Below, piece after piece: positions 63,747 through 64,000 of a DNA stretch of 64,000 nucleotides. Below the pieces are notes generated by a model. That model saw only the letters and a program-made list of their open reading frames with translations. It searched no databases and was not told where the DNA came from. Position 1 is the first letter of the stretch; every line of letters begins with the position of its first letter. The position numbers and the translations under genes are program-made. Source of the stretch: Lichenicola sp965198655 (GTDB lineage: Bacteria > Pseudomonadota > Alphaproteobacteria > Acetobacterales > Acetobacteraceae); NCBI GenBank assembly GCA_965198655.1, contig OZ240668.1, positions 992,001 through 1,056,000 on the forward strand, read 5' to 3'.

Positions 63747-64000
63747 CTAATCGATTTCGGCCTCGGTTTCCGGATAGCCGCGACCCACGGCCGAATGCTG
63801 GAGAACGCCTTTTGGAAGGCCATCGCTGTTCCTTGTCATGGGAAATGCGACCCCAACGGTCCGGAGCAGGAAGGCGCCGACCAGGAACTCGACCAGCCTT
63901 CGATCGTGTTCCGTATCGTTCTGTTTGTACTGCTTGGCATCCCTGTTCACCCAGGATTCGACCACCTGACCGCCCTCGGCGGTTGCCCGTATCTTGAGCC
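63747..64000 (-). CDS. Hypothetical protein, C-terminal part, truncated by the window edge
   Basis: The frame enters from the right edge (LKIRATAEGGQVVESWVNRD) and ends in GYPETEAEID, giving about 84 residues. It includes a hydrophobic stretch (LVEFLVGAFLLRTVGVAF). GC is below the window average. No family was recognised from this fragment. Confidence 0.5.
   Translation of the reverse strand, partial: LKIRATAEGGQVVESWVNRDAKQYKQNDTEHDRRLVEFLVGAFLLRTVGVAFPMTRNSDGLPKGVLQHSAVGRGYPETEAEID

Overview
The window is GC-rich throughout. Its gene content and protein sequences point to an alphaproteobacterium, most likely of the Acetobacteraceae (order Rhodospirillales). That placement is an inference from gene families and style, since no 16S rRNA gene is present. 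Coding density is high and many genes overlap through ATGA, GTGA or TGATG junctions. A few lower-GC islands (about 13560-14100, 23570-23980 and 57800-59280) break the pattern and hold the hypothetical, frameshifted or antitoxin-like genes.

Layout. Positions 1-6161 carry a truncated retropepsin-like protease, an SPFH protein, and a GDSL esterase divergent from a two-gene ABC exporter of the YbbA/YbbP type. Positions 6200-13407 hold acetyl-CoA synthetase plus an MFS transporter, a lipoprotein hydrolase, an ECF sigma/anti-sigma pair and a Nudix hydrolase. Positions 13600-14350 are a scarred low-GC patch with a frameshifted secreted protein and an IS66 transposase remnant. Positions 14562-18836 hold a lysine-catabolism enzyme (2-oxoadipate dioxygenase/decarboxylase, HglS) with its Lrp regulator, a ferritin-like stress protein and an ABC-F ATPase.

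Positions 18882-42419 are the centrepiece, an ABC-dependent (group 2/3, kps-type) capsule region. It contains a fatty-acid-hydroxylase-like membrane protein, two paralogous glycosyltransferases, a Wza/KpsD-type export lipoprotein, KpsT/KpsM/KpsE, a secreted GH66 (dextranase-family) protein, a 1002-residue TPR-glycosyltransferase fusion, an FkbM methyltransferase, another glycosyltransferase and the Kdo-linker enzymes KpsS and KpsC. Next to these lie a sulfatase-fold membrane transferase and a trio (alpha-oxoamine synthase, short-chain dehydrogenase, GNAT-like protein) that resembles both rhizobial rkpG/rkpH and bacterial ceramide synthesis. The region plausibly makes a Kdo-linked polysaccharide and its lipid anchor or a related sphingolipid.

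Positions 42582-55370 contain two paralogous sedolisins (S53 peptidases), a metal-responsive PadR regulator/siderophore reductase pair (YqjI/YqjH type), a monooxygenase-fold protein, a kynurenine pathway operon (kynB-kynU-permease), a second amino-acid permease and a DUF4870 protein. Positions 55380-64000 carry a broken AAA ATPase, WrbA, a low-GC membrane-protein cluster with a frameshift, rpmI-rplT, an oxalate-decarboxylase-like gene with an in-frame amber codon, two tandem secreted paralogues and a truncated gene at the right edge.

Three copies of a 110-135 bp palindromic repeat and two copies of a gapped 22-bp palindrome are dispersed between genes. No rRNA, tRNA or CRISPR array was seen.
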